Assembly: GCF_042653545.1 (NCBI RefSeq)
Contig: NZ_JBHSIS010000007.1
Location: 310,001-374,000, forward strand
Source: Actinophytocola glycyrrhizae
GTDB lineage: Bacteria > Actinomycetota > Actinomycetes > Mycobacteriales > Pseudonocardiaceae
Direction of reading: 5' to 3'
DNA: 64,000 nucleotides
The translations under genes and the position numbers were made by a program. This document shows positions 43,374-51,936 of this stretch, piece after piece. The notes beneath the pieces were generated by a model that was given only the letters and a program-made list of their open reading frames with translations, did not search any database and was not told where the DNA came from. Position 1 is the stretch's first letter. Each line of letters starts with the position of its first letter.

Positions 43374-44913
43374 CGCGTCGCGCTGGCCGCTGCGCCGCAT
43401 CATCATCGTCAGCCTCGCCGCGCTGGCGTTGTTCCTGCTGGCAGCCGTGATCGTCGGCGGGATGGCCATGAACAACCTCGGCCACGCCCGCGACACCGTC
43501 GTCCGGCGCATCGACCCCGCCATGCAGCAGGCGCTGCGGCTCGAGGCGGCGCTCATCGACCAGGAGACCGGCCTGCGCGGCTACGTGCTCGGCGCCGACG
43601 AGAACGTGCTGAACCCGTACACGGCGGGCCTGCGGAAGCAGCACGACACGATCGAGCAGCTCCAGCGCCTGCTCGCCGGGATGCCGAAGACCAGCGCCGA
43701 CCTCACGCGGGTCGTCGAGCACGCGGACGCGTGGCGGACCGACTACGCCCAGCCCACGATCGCCGAGATCGCGAGCGGCCCGGACGCGCCGCCGACGATG
43801 ACCGTCGAGCAGGGCCAGGCGCTGTTCGACCCGGTGCGCGAGGCGCTCGCGGTGCTCGACGCCGACCTCAACAACGCCAGGCAGGAGGCGACCGGCACCC
43901 TCGAGTCCGCCGAGAGCTCGGTGAACGGGGTGCTGATCGGCATCGCGGCCGCGTTCGCGGTGGTCATCGCGCTGCTCGCGTTCGGTCTGCGACGCGCGGC
44001 GATCCGGCCCATCTCCCGGCTCGCCGAGGAGGTCCGGCAGGTCTCCCTCGGCGACTTCGACCACCCGGTCGGCCAGAGCGGCCCCCGTGAGCTGCGTGAG
44101 CTCGGCGCGGACGTGAACGTGATGCGGGAACGGATCCTGTCCGACCTGTCCGCGGTGCGGGTCGCGCACGCCGAGCTGGACACGCGGACCACGGACCTGG
44201 AGCGGTCGAACGCCGAGCTGGAGCAGTTCGCCTACATCGCCTCCCACGACCTGCAGGAGCCGCTGCGGAAGGTGGCGAGCTTCTGCCAGCTGCTCGAACG
44301 CAGGTACAAGGGCAAGCTCGACGAGCGGGCCGACCAGTACATCGCGTTCGCGGTCGACGGCGCGAAGCGCATGCAGATCCTGATCAACGACCTGCTCGCG
44401 TTCAGCCGGGTCGGCCGGATCGTGCGCGAGCCGGTCACGGTGTCCTGCGACGCGGTGCTGGAGCAGGCGCTCGCGAACCTCGCGGACGCGATCGAACGGA
44501 CCGGCGCGACCGTGGACCACGAGGACCTGCCGACCGTGTCGGCCGAGGTGCCGCTGCTCACGGCCGTGTTCCAGAACCTGATCGGCAACGCGCTCAAGTT
44601 CCGGGGCGAGGAACCACCGAAGGTGTGGATCACGGCGCGCCGCGACGGCGACTTCTGGGAGTTCGCCGTCGCCGACAACGGCATCGGCATCGACCCCGAG
44701 TACGCGGACCGCATCTTCGTGATCTTCCAGCGCCTGCACAACAAGGCCGACTACCCTGGCACCGGGATCGGGCTCGCGATGTGCCGGAAGATCATCGAAT
44801 ACCACGGCGGCACGATTTGGCTGGACACGAGCGTGGAATCCGGCTCCCGCTTCTGTTTCACTCTCCCGGTGATCGAGGCCGACATCGATCAAGACAAGGA
44901 CAGCGATGACTGA
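43366..44913 (+). CDS. CHASE3-HAMP sensor histidine kinase
   Basis: 515 residues in the membrane. TM1 ~11-32, external CHASE3 four-helix domain ~35-185 (DQETGLRGYVLGADENVLNPYTAG), TM2 ~187-208, HAMP ~209-262. Coiled coil, then HisKA with phospho-His294 (FAYIASHDLQEPLRKVASFCQLL). HATPase has N box FQNLIGNALKFR, G1 VADNGIGID and G2 GTGIGLAMCRKI. It resembles the kinase module of phytochrome-type kinases but has no chromophore domain. Overlaps both flanking regulators by 8 bp, so the three are one signalling unit. Confidence 0.93.
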   Translation: MADASRWPLRRIIIVSLAALALFLLAAVIVGGMAMNNLGHARDTVVRRIDPAMQQALRLEAALIDQETGLRGYVLGADENVLNPYTAGLRKQHDTIEQLQRLLAGMPKTSADLTRVVEHADAWRTDYAQPTIAEIASGPDAPPTMTVEQGQALFDPVREALAVLDADLNNARQEATGTLESAESSVNGVLIGIAAAFAVVIALLAFGLRRAAIRPISRLAEEVRQVSLGDFDHPVGQSGPRELRELGADVNVMRERILSDLSAVRVAHAELDTRTTDLERSNAELEQFAYIASHDLQEPLRKVASFCQLLERRYKGKLDERADQYIAFAVDGAKRMQILINDLLAFSRVGRIVREPVTVSCDAVLEQALANLADAIERTGATVDHEDLPTVSAEVPLLTAVFQNLIGNALKFRGEEPPKVWITARRDGDFWEFAVADNGIGIDPEYADRIFVIFQRLHNKADYPGTGIGLAMCRKIIEYHGGTIWLDTSVESGSRFCFTLPVIEADIDQDKDSDD

Positions 44914-45349
44914 CCCGACCCCGCTCGACGTGATCGACGTGCTGCTCGTCGAGGACGACGACGGCGACGTACTGATGACGCGCGAGGCGTTCGAGCACCA
45001 CAAGCTCCGCAACCACCTGCACGTGGTGCGGGACGGCGAGGAGGCGCTGCAGTTCCTGCGGCGCGAGGGCGAGTACGCGGACGCGCCGCGGCCGGGCCTC
45101 ATCCTGCTGGACCTCAACCTCCCGCGCCGCGATGGCAGGCAGGTCCTCGCCGAACTGAAGGCCGACCCCGATCTGCGCGTGATCCCCGTGGTGGTGCTGA
45201 CGACCTCCGAGGCGGAGGAGGACATCATCCGCAGCTACACGTTGCACGCCAACGCGTACGTGAGCAAGCCGGTGGACTTCGACCGGTTCATCGACGTGAT
45301 CCGCCAGATCGACGACTTCTTCGTGACGGTGGTGAAGCTACCGGGTTGA
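44906..45349 (+). CDS. Single-domain response regulator, Rcp1-like
   Basis: 147 residues, receiver only: VLLVEDDDGDVLMTREAF, phospho-Asp69 (GLILLDLNLPRRDG), Thr/Ser in VVVLTTSEAEEDI and Lys in NAYVSKPVDFDRF. The long beta4-alpha4 variant is that of Rcp1-type partners of phytochrome-like kinases. Lacking an output domain, it may act as phosphate sink or relay, or compete with the PP2C-linked receiver for the same kinase. Confidence 0.93.
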   Translation: MTDPTPLDVIDVLLVEDDDGDVLMTREAFEHHKLRNHLHVVRDGEEALQFLRREGEYADAPRPGLILLDLNLPRRDGRQVLAELKADPDLRVIPVVVLTTSEAEEDIIRSYTLHANAYVSKPVDFDRFIDVIRQIDDFFVTVVKLPG

Positions 45350-45355
45350 TCGAAC

Positions 45356-45383
45356 TGCCGGACTCCATCTTGGACGTCCGGTA
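45356..45383. terminator. Weak hairpin between convergent genes
   Basis: CCGGAC (45358-45363) and GTCCGG (45376-45381), extended by one or two pairs, with a 12-nt loop between the response-regulator stop and the stop of the facing oxidoreductase. Confidence 0.4.
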
Positions 45384-45415
45384 TGTCGGCGCTCGCTTCG
45401 CTGGCGGGCGGCTGG

Positions 45416-46996
45416 TCAGCGGTAGAGCAGCTTGTGTGCCTTCGCGATGGCGTTCCGGTAGCCGGGGATCCTCTCGCGGGCCAGCGCCGCCTGTGCGGCG
45501 TTCGCGCCCGGCGCGCCGTGTACGCCGCCGCCGGGATGGGCTGCCGCGCCCGCCAGGTACAGCCGGTCGACCACCGTGTCGGCGCGGCCGAGGCCGGGCA
45601 CGGGGCGGAACACCAGTTGCTGGTGGATCGCGGCCGTGCCCGCGTTGATCGCGCCCTCGACCAGGCTCGGGTCGTGCGCCGCCAGTTCGGCCGGGCCCGA
45701 GATCACCCGTCCGGCGATCAGCGACCGGAAGCCGGGGGCCTGGTCCTCGACGACCTGCTCGATCCGGTCGGCGCGCCGCTTCAGCAGCGACGGTGACCAG
45801 GTCTGGCCACGCGGAACGTGCGTGTAGGCCCACACCGACTCGGTGCCCGCCGGTGAGCGGGCCGGGTCGGCGGTGGTCATCTGTCCGAGCAGCAGGAACG
45901 GGTTGCGCGGCACCCGGCCGCAGGCGAGGTCGTTCGCGATCCCGGCGAGCCCGTCGACGTCCGCGCCAAGGTGCACGGTGCCCGCCCCGCGCACCGCGTG
46001 CGCCGACCACGGGATCGGTCCGGACAGCGCCCAGTCCACCTTGATCGTCGCGTCGTCCCAGTGGAACGTGTCCAGGTCGGCCACCAGCCGCGCAGGCAGG
46101 TGCGACTCGCCGACCAGTTCCCGGTACAGCACCGGCGCGGGCACGTCCGCGAGCACCGCCCGTCGCGCCCGCACCACCTCTCCCGCCGCGTCCCGCACCC
46201 CGAGCGCCTGTCCGTTCCCGACCACCACGGACGTGACCGGCCGCCCCAGGTCCACCCTGGCGTCCTTCGTGGACAGCCGTCGCACGAGCGCCGCCGTGAG
46301 CTGCCCGGCACCGCCTTCCGGCACCGGGAACCCGACTTCCTGGGCGAGCATCGTGAGCAACCACCCGAAGATCCCGGAACCGGTGTTGTCCGGGCCGAGG
46401 TCGGTGTGCATCGCGTTGCCGGCGAACAGCGTGCGCGCGCCGTCGCCCGCGAACCGCTCGCCTGCCATCACCCGCACCGGCAGCAGCGCCCTGCGCGTGA
46501 ACCGCAGCAGCTCGCCGGGGCCGAGCGTCCGCGCGAGGCGTGCCCCGGCGCGGACCGGTGGGAAAGGCGACAGGATCGCGGCGAGCACGTCGTCCCGGAT
46601 CCGCAGCCACTGCGCGAACTCCGCGTGCCACGCGTCGGCGTCGGCGGCCGCGAACTCGGCCACCGCCTTCGCGGTCTCCTCGACGTCCCGGTGCAGCACC
46701 ACGTGCCTGCCGTCGGGAAACGCGTGCGCGAGCACGGCGGGCGCGTGCCGCCACCGCAGTCCGTGCTCCTCCAGCCGCAACGACAGCAGCGCGGGGGAGG
46801 CGGCCGCCAGCGGGTAGAACGCACTGCACAGGTCGGCCACGTATCCCGGCGCGACCAGCTCGGCGGACTGCACGGCGCCGCCCGGTGCGTCGGTGGCCTC
46901 GCACACCAGCACCCGCCAGCCGGCGTCCGCGAGCACGTTCGCGGCGACGAGCCCGTTGTGTCCCGCACCGACCACGATCGCGTCGAACACCTCCAT
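45416..46996 (-). CDS. Phytoene-dehydrogenase-like FAD oxidoreductase
   Basis: 526 residues. N-terminal dinucleotide fold DAIVVGAGHNGLVAANVLADAG followed by VLVCEATDAPGGAV. The C-terminal FAD segment is RLYLAGAAAHPGGGVHGAPGANAAQAAL. Similar to carotenoid desaturases and PYROXD2-like proteins. No crt genes lie nearby, so a carotenoid role is not supported. Divergent from the protein-kinase gene. Confidence 0.87.
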   Translation of the reverse strand: MEVFDAIVVGAGHNGLVAANVLADAGWRVLVCEATDAPGGAVQSAELVAPGYVADLCSAFYPLAAASPALLSLRLEEHGLRWRHAPAVLAHAFPDGRHVVLHRDVEETAKAVAEFAAADADAWHAEFAQWLRIRDDVLAAILSPFPPVRAGARLARTLGPGELLRFTRRALLPVRVMAGERFAGDGARTLFAGNAMHTDLGPDNTGSGIFGWLLTMLAQEVGFPVPEGGAGQLTAALVRRLSTKDARVDLGRPVTSVVVGNGQALGVRDAAGEVVRARRAVLADVPAPVLYRELVGESHLPARLVADLDTFHWDDATIKVDWALSGPIPWSAHAVRGAGTVHLGADVDGLAGIANDLACGRVPRNPFLLLGQMTTADPARSPAGTESVWAYTHVPRGQTWSPSLLKRRADRIEQVVEDQAPGFRSLIAGRVISGPAELAAHDPSLVEGAINAGTAAIHQQLVFRPVPGLGRADTVVDRLYLAGAAAHPGGGVHGAPGANAAQAALARERIPGYRNAIAKAHKLLYR

Positions 46997-47078
46997 GACC
47001 AGCGCCTCCTCGCATCCTGTAGGCGACTACCCCGTATCCCGCAGGTTTCCACGTGACGGCGCCGGGTACTCGGAGATC

Positions 47079-47933
47079 GTGTCCACGACCACGATCATCG
47101 ACCATCGCTACCGGCTGGGCCCCCGGCTCGGCGGGGGAGGCATGGCCGACGTGTTCGAGGCGAGCGACCTCCGGCTGCGACGACAGGTGGCGCTCAAGCG
47201 GTGCCGCACGATCCGCCGCCGCAGGCACATTCTCGACGAGGCCGAGCTCCTCGCCGGACTGTCCCACCCCGGACTGTTGCGGCTCTACGACATCGGGTTC
47301 GACGGACAACGGCCGTTCCTGGTGCTGCAGCTCGCGTCCGGCGGCACCTTGCGTGACCGGCTCGACAGCGGACCGCTGGCGCCCGACCGGGTGGCCGAGA
47401 TCGGCGCCACCGTCGCGTCCGTGCTGACCTATGTGCACAGTGAGGACGTCGTGCACCGGGACGTCAAGCCGGAGAACCTGCTCTTCGACTCCGTTGGCGA
47501 GTGCTACCTCGCCGACTTCGGGATCGCGCTGACCGGTGACCGTCCCGCACCGGACTTCGTCGGCACCGCGGGCTATCTCGCGCCAGAACAGATCGGCTAC
47601 GGCGAGGTCGGCCCGGCGGCGGACGTGTACTCCCTCGGGCTGGTCCTGCTGGAGAGCCTCACCGGGGAGACCGAGTACCCCGGCGACGGTCCGGAGGCGG
47701 CGATGGCACGGCTCGTGCACCCGCCGAAGGTGCCTGCCGTGTGGGGGCGGACGTGGCGCTCGCTGCTGACCGCGATGACCGCGATCGAACCGGCGCGGCG
47801 GCCGACCGCCGCGGCCTGCGCCACCGTGCTCCGCGCACTGGAGGCGGGCGAACACGTGCCACTGCCCGGATGCGTGCGCCGCCGGTCCCGGTTCGAGACC
47901 ATCATGAGCGCGGCCTGCAGCGCGCTGTTCTGA
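47079..47933 (+). CDS. Small soluble Ser/Thr protein kinase
   Basis: 284 residues from a GTG at 47079. Hanks-type kinase domain only: Gly loop LGGGGMADVF (17-26), Lys40, catalytic HRDVKPEN (126-133), DFG (146-148), GTAGYLAPEQ. No membrane helix, PASTA or other sensor domain follows; the C-terminus is a short basic stretch. Unlike PknB-type receptors it is cytoplasmic, so it may be driven by a partner protein. Its 3' end lies 3 bp from that of the facing aminotransferase gene. Confidence 0.9.
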   Translation: MSTTTIIDHRYRLGPRLGGGGMADVFEASDLRLRRQVALKRCRTIRRRRHILDEAELLAGLSHPGLLRLYDIGFDGQRPFLVLQLASGGTLRDRLDSGPLAPDRVAEIGATVASVLTYVHSEDVVHRDVKPENLLFDSVGECYLADFGIALTGDRPAPDFVGTAGYLAPEQIGYGEVGPAADVYSLGLVLLESLTGETEYPGDGPEAAMARLVHPPKVPAVWGRTWRSLLTAMTAIEPARRPTAAACATVLRALEAGEHVPLPGCVRRRSRFETIMSAACSALF

Positions 47934-47936
47934 TCG

Positions 47937-49289
47937 CTACAGGCGTTGCCACGCCTCGGAAAGCACCGCGCGCAGGATCTCCTCGATCTCGGCGAACTGC
48001 GGTTCCTCGCAGGTGAGTGGCGGCGCCAGCTGCACGACCGGGTCGCCGCGGTCGTCCGCGCGGCAGTACAGACCCGCGTCGAACAACGCCTTGGACAGGT
48101 AGCCGCGCAGCAGCCGCTCCGACTCCGCGTCGTCGAACGTCTCCTTCGTGGCCTTGTCCTTGACCAGTTCGATGCCGAAGAAGTAGCCGTCGCCGCGGAC
48201 GTCGCCGACGATCGGCAGGTCGTTCAGCCGCTCCAGGTAGGACCGGAACAGGCCGGTGTTGCGGCGCACGTGCGCGTTGAGGTCCTCGCGGACGAACAGG
48301 TCGAGGTTCGCCAGCGCCACCGCGCTCGCCACCGGGTGCCCGCCGAACGTGACGCCGTGTGCGAACGTGTTGGCGCCGTGCCGGAACGGCTCCGCGATCC
48401 GGTCGCTGATCAGCGCCGCGCCGAGCGGCACGTACCCGCTGGTCAGACCCTTCGCGCAGGTGATGATGTCGGGCTGGTAGCCGTACCGGGTGGCGCCGAA
48501 GTACTCGCCGAGCCGCCCGAACGCGCAGATGACCTCGTCGGACACGAGCAGCACGTCGTGCCGGTCGCAGATCTCGCGCACCCGCTGGAAGTAGCCGGGA
48601 GGGGGCGGGAAGCAGCCACCCGCGTTCTGCACCGGTTCGAGGTAGACCGCGGCGATGGTGTCCGCGCCCTCGAAGAGGATCGCCTCCTCGATGCGGTCGG
48701 CGGCCCACCGGCCGAACGCCTCGGCGTCCGTGCCGTCCGGCCCCGCGGTGCCCTCCGGCGCGCGGTACAGGTTCGTGTTCGGCACCCGGATCGTCGAGGG
48801 CACCAGTGGTTCGAAGTCGGCCTTCAGCCCGGGCAGGCCGGTGATCGACAACGCGCCCATGGAGGTGCCGTGGTAGGCGATCGCGCGGGAGATGACCTTG
48901 TGTTTGGTCGGCTTGCCGACCAGCTTGAAGTAGGCGCGGGCGAGTTTCCACGCGGTCTCGACGGCCTCCGAGCCGCCGGTGGTGAAGAAGACCTGGTTGA
49001 GGTCGCCCGGCGTCAGCGTCGCGAGCCGCTCCGCCAGCTCGACCGCCTTCGGGTGGGCATAGGACCAGATGGGGAAGTAGGCCAGCTCGCGGGCCTGCTT
49101 GGCGGCCGCCTCCGCCAGCTCCTCCCGGCCGTGGCCCGCCTGGACGACGAACAGCCCGGACAGCCCGTCGAGGTACCGCTTGCCGTTCGTGTCCCACACG
49201 TAGGGGCCCGCACCGCGCGCGATCGTCGGTACGGGGGAGTCCGCGTAGGACGACATGCGGGTGAAGTGCATCCAGAGGTTGTCGGACAT
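47937..49289 (-). CDS. Class III aminotransferase (putrescine/omega-amino acid--pyruvate type)
   Basis: PLP enzyme of 450 residues from an ATG at 49289 (MSDNLWMHFTRM). Motifs: FTTGGSEAVETAWKLAR, AYHGTSMGALSITGLP, Glu/Asp in LLVSDEVICAFGRLG, PLP Lys in DIITCAKGLTSGYVPLGA, and FAHGVTFGGHPVASA. It transfers the terminal amine of putrescine or an omega-amino acid to pyruvate or a keto acid. With the aldehyde dehydrogenase and pot transporter nearby, putrescine to 4-aminobutanal is the probable step. Composite repeat B separates it from the AsnC regulator. Confidence 0.9.
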   Translation of the reverse strand: MSDNLWMHFTRMSSYADSPVPTIARGAGPYVWDTNGKRYLDGLSGLFVVQAGHGREELAEAAAKQARELAYFPIWSYAHPKAVELAERLATLTPGDLNQVFFTTGGSEAVETAWKLARAYFKLVGKPTKHKVISRAIAYHGTSMGALSITGLPGLKADFEPLVPSTIRVPNTNLYRAPEGTAGPDGTDAEAFGRWAADRIEEAILFEGADTIAAVYLEPVQNAGGCFPPPPGYFQRVREICDRHDVLLVSDEVICAFGRLGEYFGATRYGYQPDIITCAKGLTSGYVPLGAALISDRIAEPFRHGANTFAHGVTFGGHPVASAVALANLDLFVREDLNAHVRRNTGLFRSYLERLNDLPIVGDVRGDGYFFGIELVKDKATKETFDDAESERLLRGYLSKALFDAGLYCRADDRGDPVVQLAPPLTCEEPQFAEIEEILRAVLSEAWQRL

Positions 49290-49380
49290 GCTTCGATTAC
49301 CGCACATCAACCGCGCTGCGGCAAGTGATTGCGCCTGTGAGATGCCGCTCTGGCGACGAAATCCGCACTAGGGTTGCTGT

Positions 49381-49905
49381 GAGTCGGTCGTCGTGTGCTG
49401 GTCGGATCGGTCGGGTTTCGGTTGGCGTTGTGGGTTTGTCCTCGCCGGACGGGCAGGTCTCCGGGGTGGCGGAGGGCAGTTCGGCTGCGGTTGTGCGGGT
49501 CTGCCTGCCATCTCGTCGACCTCCCTACGGGCTATCACACCGCACCAAGGGGGACCGATTCGTGCCTGGTGTGATTCGGGCTTCCGGCCCCCCTTGACAC
49601 GGCGTGATCGGGCTACGCCAGGTCGACGGGATGGCAGGGAGCCCCTTGGTGGTGGGCTTGCGCCACCGTCGGGGTTGCATGGGGTTGCGGCCCCGCTTCG
49701 CGGGGCCTGGGCGCGGAGCGCCCGGGGCTTTGGTGCTGTGAAAGGCGCGTTGACGGCGTTGGCAATGCCGTGAAAGGCGCGTTCAGGGCGCTGGGCGCCC
49801 TGAACGGCCCATTGACGGCGCTCGTTGTGCCGTGAACGCGCCTTTCACGGCATCGGTCCAGCCTCGTCGGGCGCCCGCGTAGGTGTGACGTGGGTCGGGA
49901 GCCTT
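49381..49905 (+). repeat. Composite intergenic repeat, copy B
   Basis: Same order as copy A: TTGTCCTCGCCGGACGGGCA segment (49437-49456), ~130-nt hairpin with terminal repeats (49507-49522 and 49620-49635), CGCTTCGCGGGG segment, then four palindromes at 49735, 49767, 49797 and 49829 with 9/7/9 spacers. The distal tail is shorter and more diverged than in A and C. It occupies the whole gap between the aminotransferase and AsnC genes. Confidence 0.88.
49735..49851. repeat. Four-unit palindrome array, copy B
   Basis: Units of 23 nt begin at 49735, 49767, 49797 and 49829. Spacers GTTGGCAAT, GCTGGGC and GCTCGTTGT have the same lengths as in copies A and C although their sequences differ. Units 2/3 use CAGGG/CCCTG on one side, a paired substitution relative to CACGG/CCGTG. 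Confidence 0.88.
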
Positions 49906-49914
49906 GGTGGGTGT

Positions 49915-50361
49915 TCACGTGGTGCCCCAGGAGTAGGTCTGCTTCCGCAGCTTCAGGTACATGAACGCCTCGGTCGTGAGCACGCCGGGCACCGCGCGGA
50001 TCTGCTTGAGGATCTCCAGCAGGTGGTCGTCGCCCTTCGCGACGACCTCGGCGAGCAGGTCGAACGAGCCGGCCGTGATCACCACGTAGTCGACCTCGGG
50101 GATCTCGGCCAGCAGGTCGGCGGTCTGTTCGAGGTCGCCGGTCGTGCGCACACCGACCATCGCCTGGCGAGGGAAGCCGAGCTGCAGCGGATCGGTCACC
50201 GCCACGATCTGCATCACGCCGGCGTCGAGCAGTCGCTGCACCCGCTGGCGCACGGCCGCCTCGGACAGTCCCACCGCGCGCCCGATCGTGGCGTACGGCC
50301 TGCGGCCGTCCTCCTGCAGCTGCTCGATGATCGCCTTCGAGACGTCGTCCAGATCCGCCAT
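49915..50361 (-). CDS. Lrp/AsnC-family regulator
   Basis: 148 residues. N-terminal HTH (DVSKAIIEQLQEDGRRPYATIGRAVGLSEAAVRQRVQRLLDAGVM) and a C-terminal RAM ligand domain (GVRTTGDLEQTADLLAEIPEVDYVVITAGSFDLLAEV). Divergent from potD by 109 bp and in the same direction as the aminotransferase across copy B. Similar genes accompany polyamine transporters and aminotransferases in actinomycetes; it probably senses a polyamine-derived amino acid and controls both sides (inference). Confidence 0.9.
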   Translation of the reverse strand: MADLDDVSKAIIEQLQEDGRRPYATIGRAVGLSEAAVRQRVQRLLDAGVMQIVAVTDPLQLGFPRQAMVGVRTTGDLEQTADLLAEIPEVDYVVITAGSFDLLAEVVAKGDDHLLEILKQIRAVPGVLTTEAFMYLKLRKQTYSWGTT

Positions 50362-50470
50362 TCAGTCCTCCCGTGTTACGGCGATGAGTCTTACGCAATT
50401 CGTCGCGCAACGCGACTGTGACAACGGAATCCCTTGTCCATACGGGGTCGCCGTGTCAATATCAGTCGCC

Positions 50471-51685
50471 ATGCGAACCAGGGCGCCTACGTCGCTCTCC
50501 CCGGAGGCGACGGCACTGCTGGCGGGACGGACCCGCACGACCCGCAGGACTGTCCTGCGTGGTCTGGTGGCCGCCACCGCCCTGGCGGCCACCAGCTGTG
50601 GCATGCCGGGCACCCGCCAGGACCCCGCCGCGTGCCGTAGCGCGGACGAGTCCGCCGGCGACAGGAAACTCGCCATCTCCAACTGGCCCCTCTACATCGA
50701 CGTCGCGGAGGACGACGAGTCGGTGCGCCCGACACTGGACGCGTTCGCCGCCCGGTCGGGCATCGACGTGACGTACACCGAGGACGTCAACGACAACAAC
50801 GAGTTCTTCGGCAAGATCCGCAACCAGCTCTCCACGTGCCAGTCCATCGACCGGGACATCATCGTCCTCACCGACTGGATGGCGGCGCGGATGATCCGGC
50901 TCGGCTGGGTGCAGCCGCTCCGGAAGGACAGGATCCCGAACGTCGAGGCGAACCTACTGCCCTCCCTGCGCGGCCGCCCGTGGGACAAGGGCACCGAGTA
51001 CGCCGTGCCGTGGCAGACCGGTCTCGCGGGCATCGCCTACAACGGCAACGTCACCAAAGAGGTCCGCACGATGGACGAGCTGCTGACCCGACCGGACCTG
51101 CGGGGCAAGGTCACGATGCTCTCGGAGATGCGCGACACCGTCGGCCTGATCCTGCTGCAGATGGGCCACGACCCTTCGGACTTCACAGAGGAGCAGTTCA
51201 ACGAGGCGCTGAACAAGCTCCAGCGTGCCGTCGACACCGGGCAGATCCGCCGCTTCACCGGCAACGACTACGCCCAGGACCTCGCGAAGGGCGACATCGC
51301 CGCGTGTGTCGGCTGGTCCGGTGACGTGATCCAGCTGAACTTCGAGGACGAGAACATCAGGTTCGTGACGCCGGAGGCCGGCGTGATGCTGTGGTCGGAC
51401 AACATGCAGGTGCCCAACCGCGCGACGCACCAGGCCAACGCCGAGGCGCTCATGGACTACTACTACGAGCCCCAGGTCGCCGCCGAACTGGCCGCGTACG
51501 TCAACTACATCTGCCCGGTACAGGGCGCGCAGGACGCGATGGCCGACATCGATCCCGAGCTGGCCGAGAACGAGCTGATCTTCCCGAGTGAGTCCACCTT
51601 GTCCGCCGCGAAGGTGTTCATGGCGCTGAACGAGGCGCAGGAACGCATCTTCGAGCAGGGCTTCCAGCAGGTGATCGGAGCATAG
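50471..51685 (+). CDS. potD: Spermidine/putrescine-binding lipoprotein (PotD/F-type)
   Basis: 404 residues from an ATG at 50471; a GTG at 50453 is an alternative. The N-terminus has a twin-arginine-like RTTRRTVLRGLVAATALAA ending in the lipobox TSC, so it is probably a Tat-exported lipoprotein. The mature part is a periplasmic-binding-protein type 2 domain (LAISNWPLYIDVAEDDESV, DIIVLTDWMAARMIRLGW, YAVPWQTGLAGIAYN, NMQVPNRATHQANAEALMDYYY). It captures polyamines for the PotABC-type transporter encoded downstream. First gene of the operon to 55968. Confidence 0.92.
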   Translation: MRTRAPTSLSPEATALLAGRTRTTRRTVLRGLVAATALAATSCGMPGTRQDPAACRSADESAGDRKLAISNWPLYIDVAEDDESVRPTLDAFAARSGIDVTYTEDVNDNNEFFGKIRNQLSTCQSIDRDIIVLTDWMAARMIRLGWVQPLRKDRIPNVEANLLPSLRGRPWDKGTEYAVPWQTGLAGIAYNGNVTKEVRTMDELLTRPDLRGKVTMLSEMRDTVGLILLQMGHDPSDFTEEQFNEALNKLQRAVDTGQIRRFTGNDYAQDLAKGDIAACVGWSGDVIQLNFEDENIRFVTPEAGVMLWSDNMQVPNRATHQANAEALMDYYYEPQVAAELAAYVNYICPVQGAQDAMADIDPELAENELIFPSESTLSAAKVFMALNEAQERIFEQGFQQVIGA

Positions 51686-51687
51686 AC

Positions 51688-51936
51688 ATGGCAGGCGGGA
51701 GCGAAGCGACGGAGCGGGCGTCGTCTGGACTGAGGAGCGCGCGCAGGCGCGTCAGCGCCGAGCACGTGACGAGGGAAGACGGCGTCTCAGCGGAGGAGCG
51801 AAGCGACCCCAGAAGACACGGGAGCGGAGCGACGGAGCGGGCGTCGTCTGGACTGAGGAGCGCGCGCTGGCGCGCCGGCGCCGAGCACGTGACGAGGGAA
51901 GGCGGCGTCTTGGCGGAGGAGCGCAGCGACCAATGA
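51688..51936 (+). CDS. Possible 82-residue repeat protein bridging potD and potA
   Basis: An open frame starts 2 bp after the potD stop (ATG 51688) and its TGA overlaps the potA ATG (ATGA, 51933-51936). The product is two copies of a 41-residue unit (TERASSGLRSARRRVSAEHV in unit 1, TERASSGLRSARWRAGAEHV in unit 2). No family is recognised; it is Arg/Ser/Glu-rich and likely disordered. Translation would couple potD to potA, but no SD precedes the ATG, and the sequence may be a repeat insertion whose frame stayed open. Treat as hypothetical. Confidence 0.4.
   Translation: MAGGSEATERASSGLRSARRRVSAEHVTREDGVSAEERSDPRRHGSGATERASSGLRSARWRAGAEHVTREGGVLAEERSDQ
51694..51932 (+). repeat. Tandem duplication, 123-bp period
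   Basis: GGAGCGGGCGTCGTCTGGAC occurs at 51711 and again at 51834, and the flanking sequence matches across nearly the whole unit. The two copies differ mainly at points that change residues (ARRRVSA versus ARWRAGA). The period is a multiple of three. No other copy is seen in the window. Confidence 0.9.

Noticed and set aside
45416..46996. Carotenoid desaturase
   Set aside because: Phytoene-dehydrogenase-like fold is shared with many oxidoreductases; no crtB or crtE is in the window.
49735..49851. Integron attC sites or phage attachment array
   Set aside because: No integrase, no gene cassettes and no R/L box pattern; units are symmetric 23-mers.
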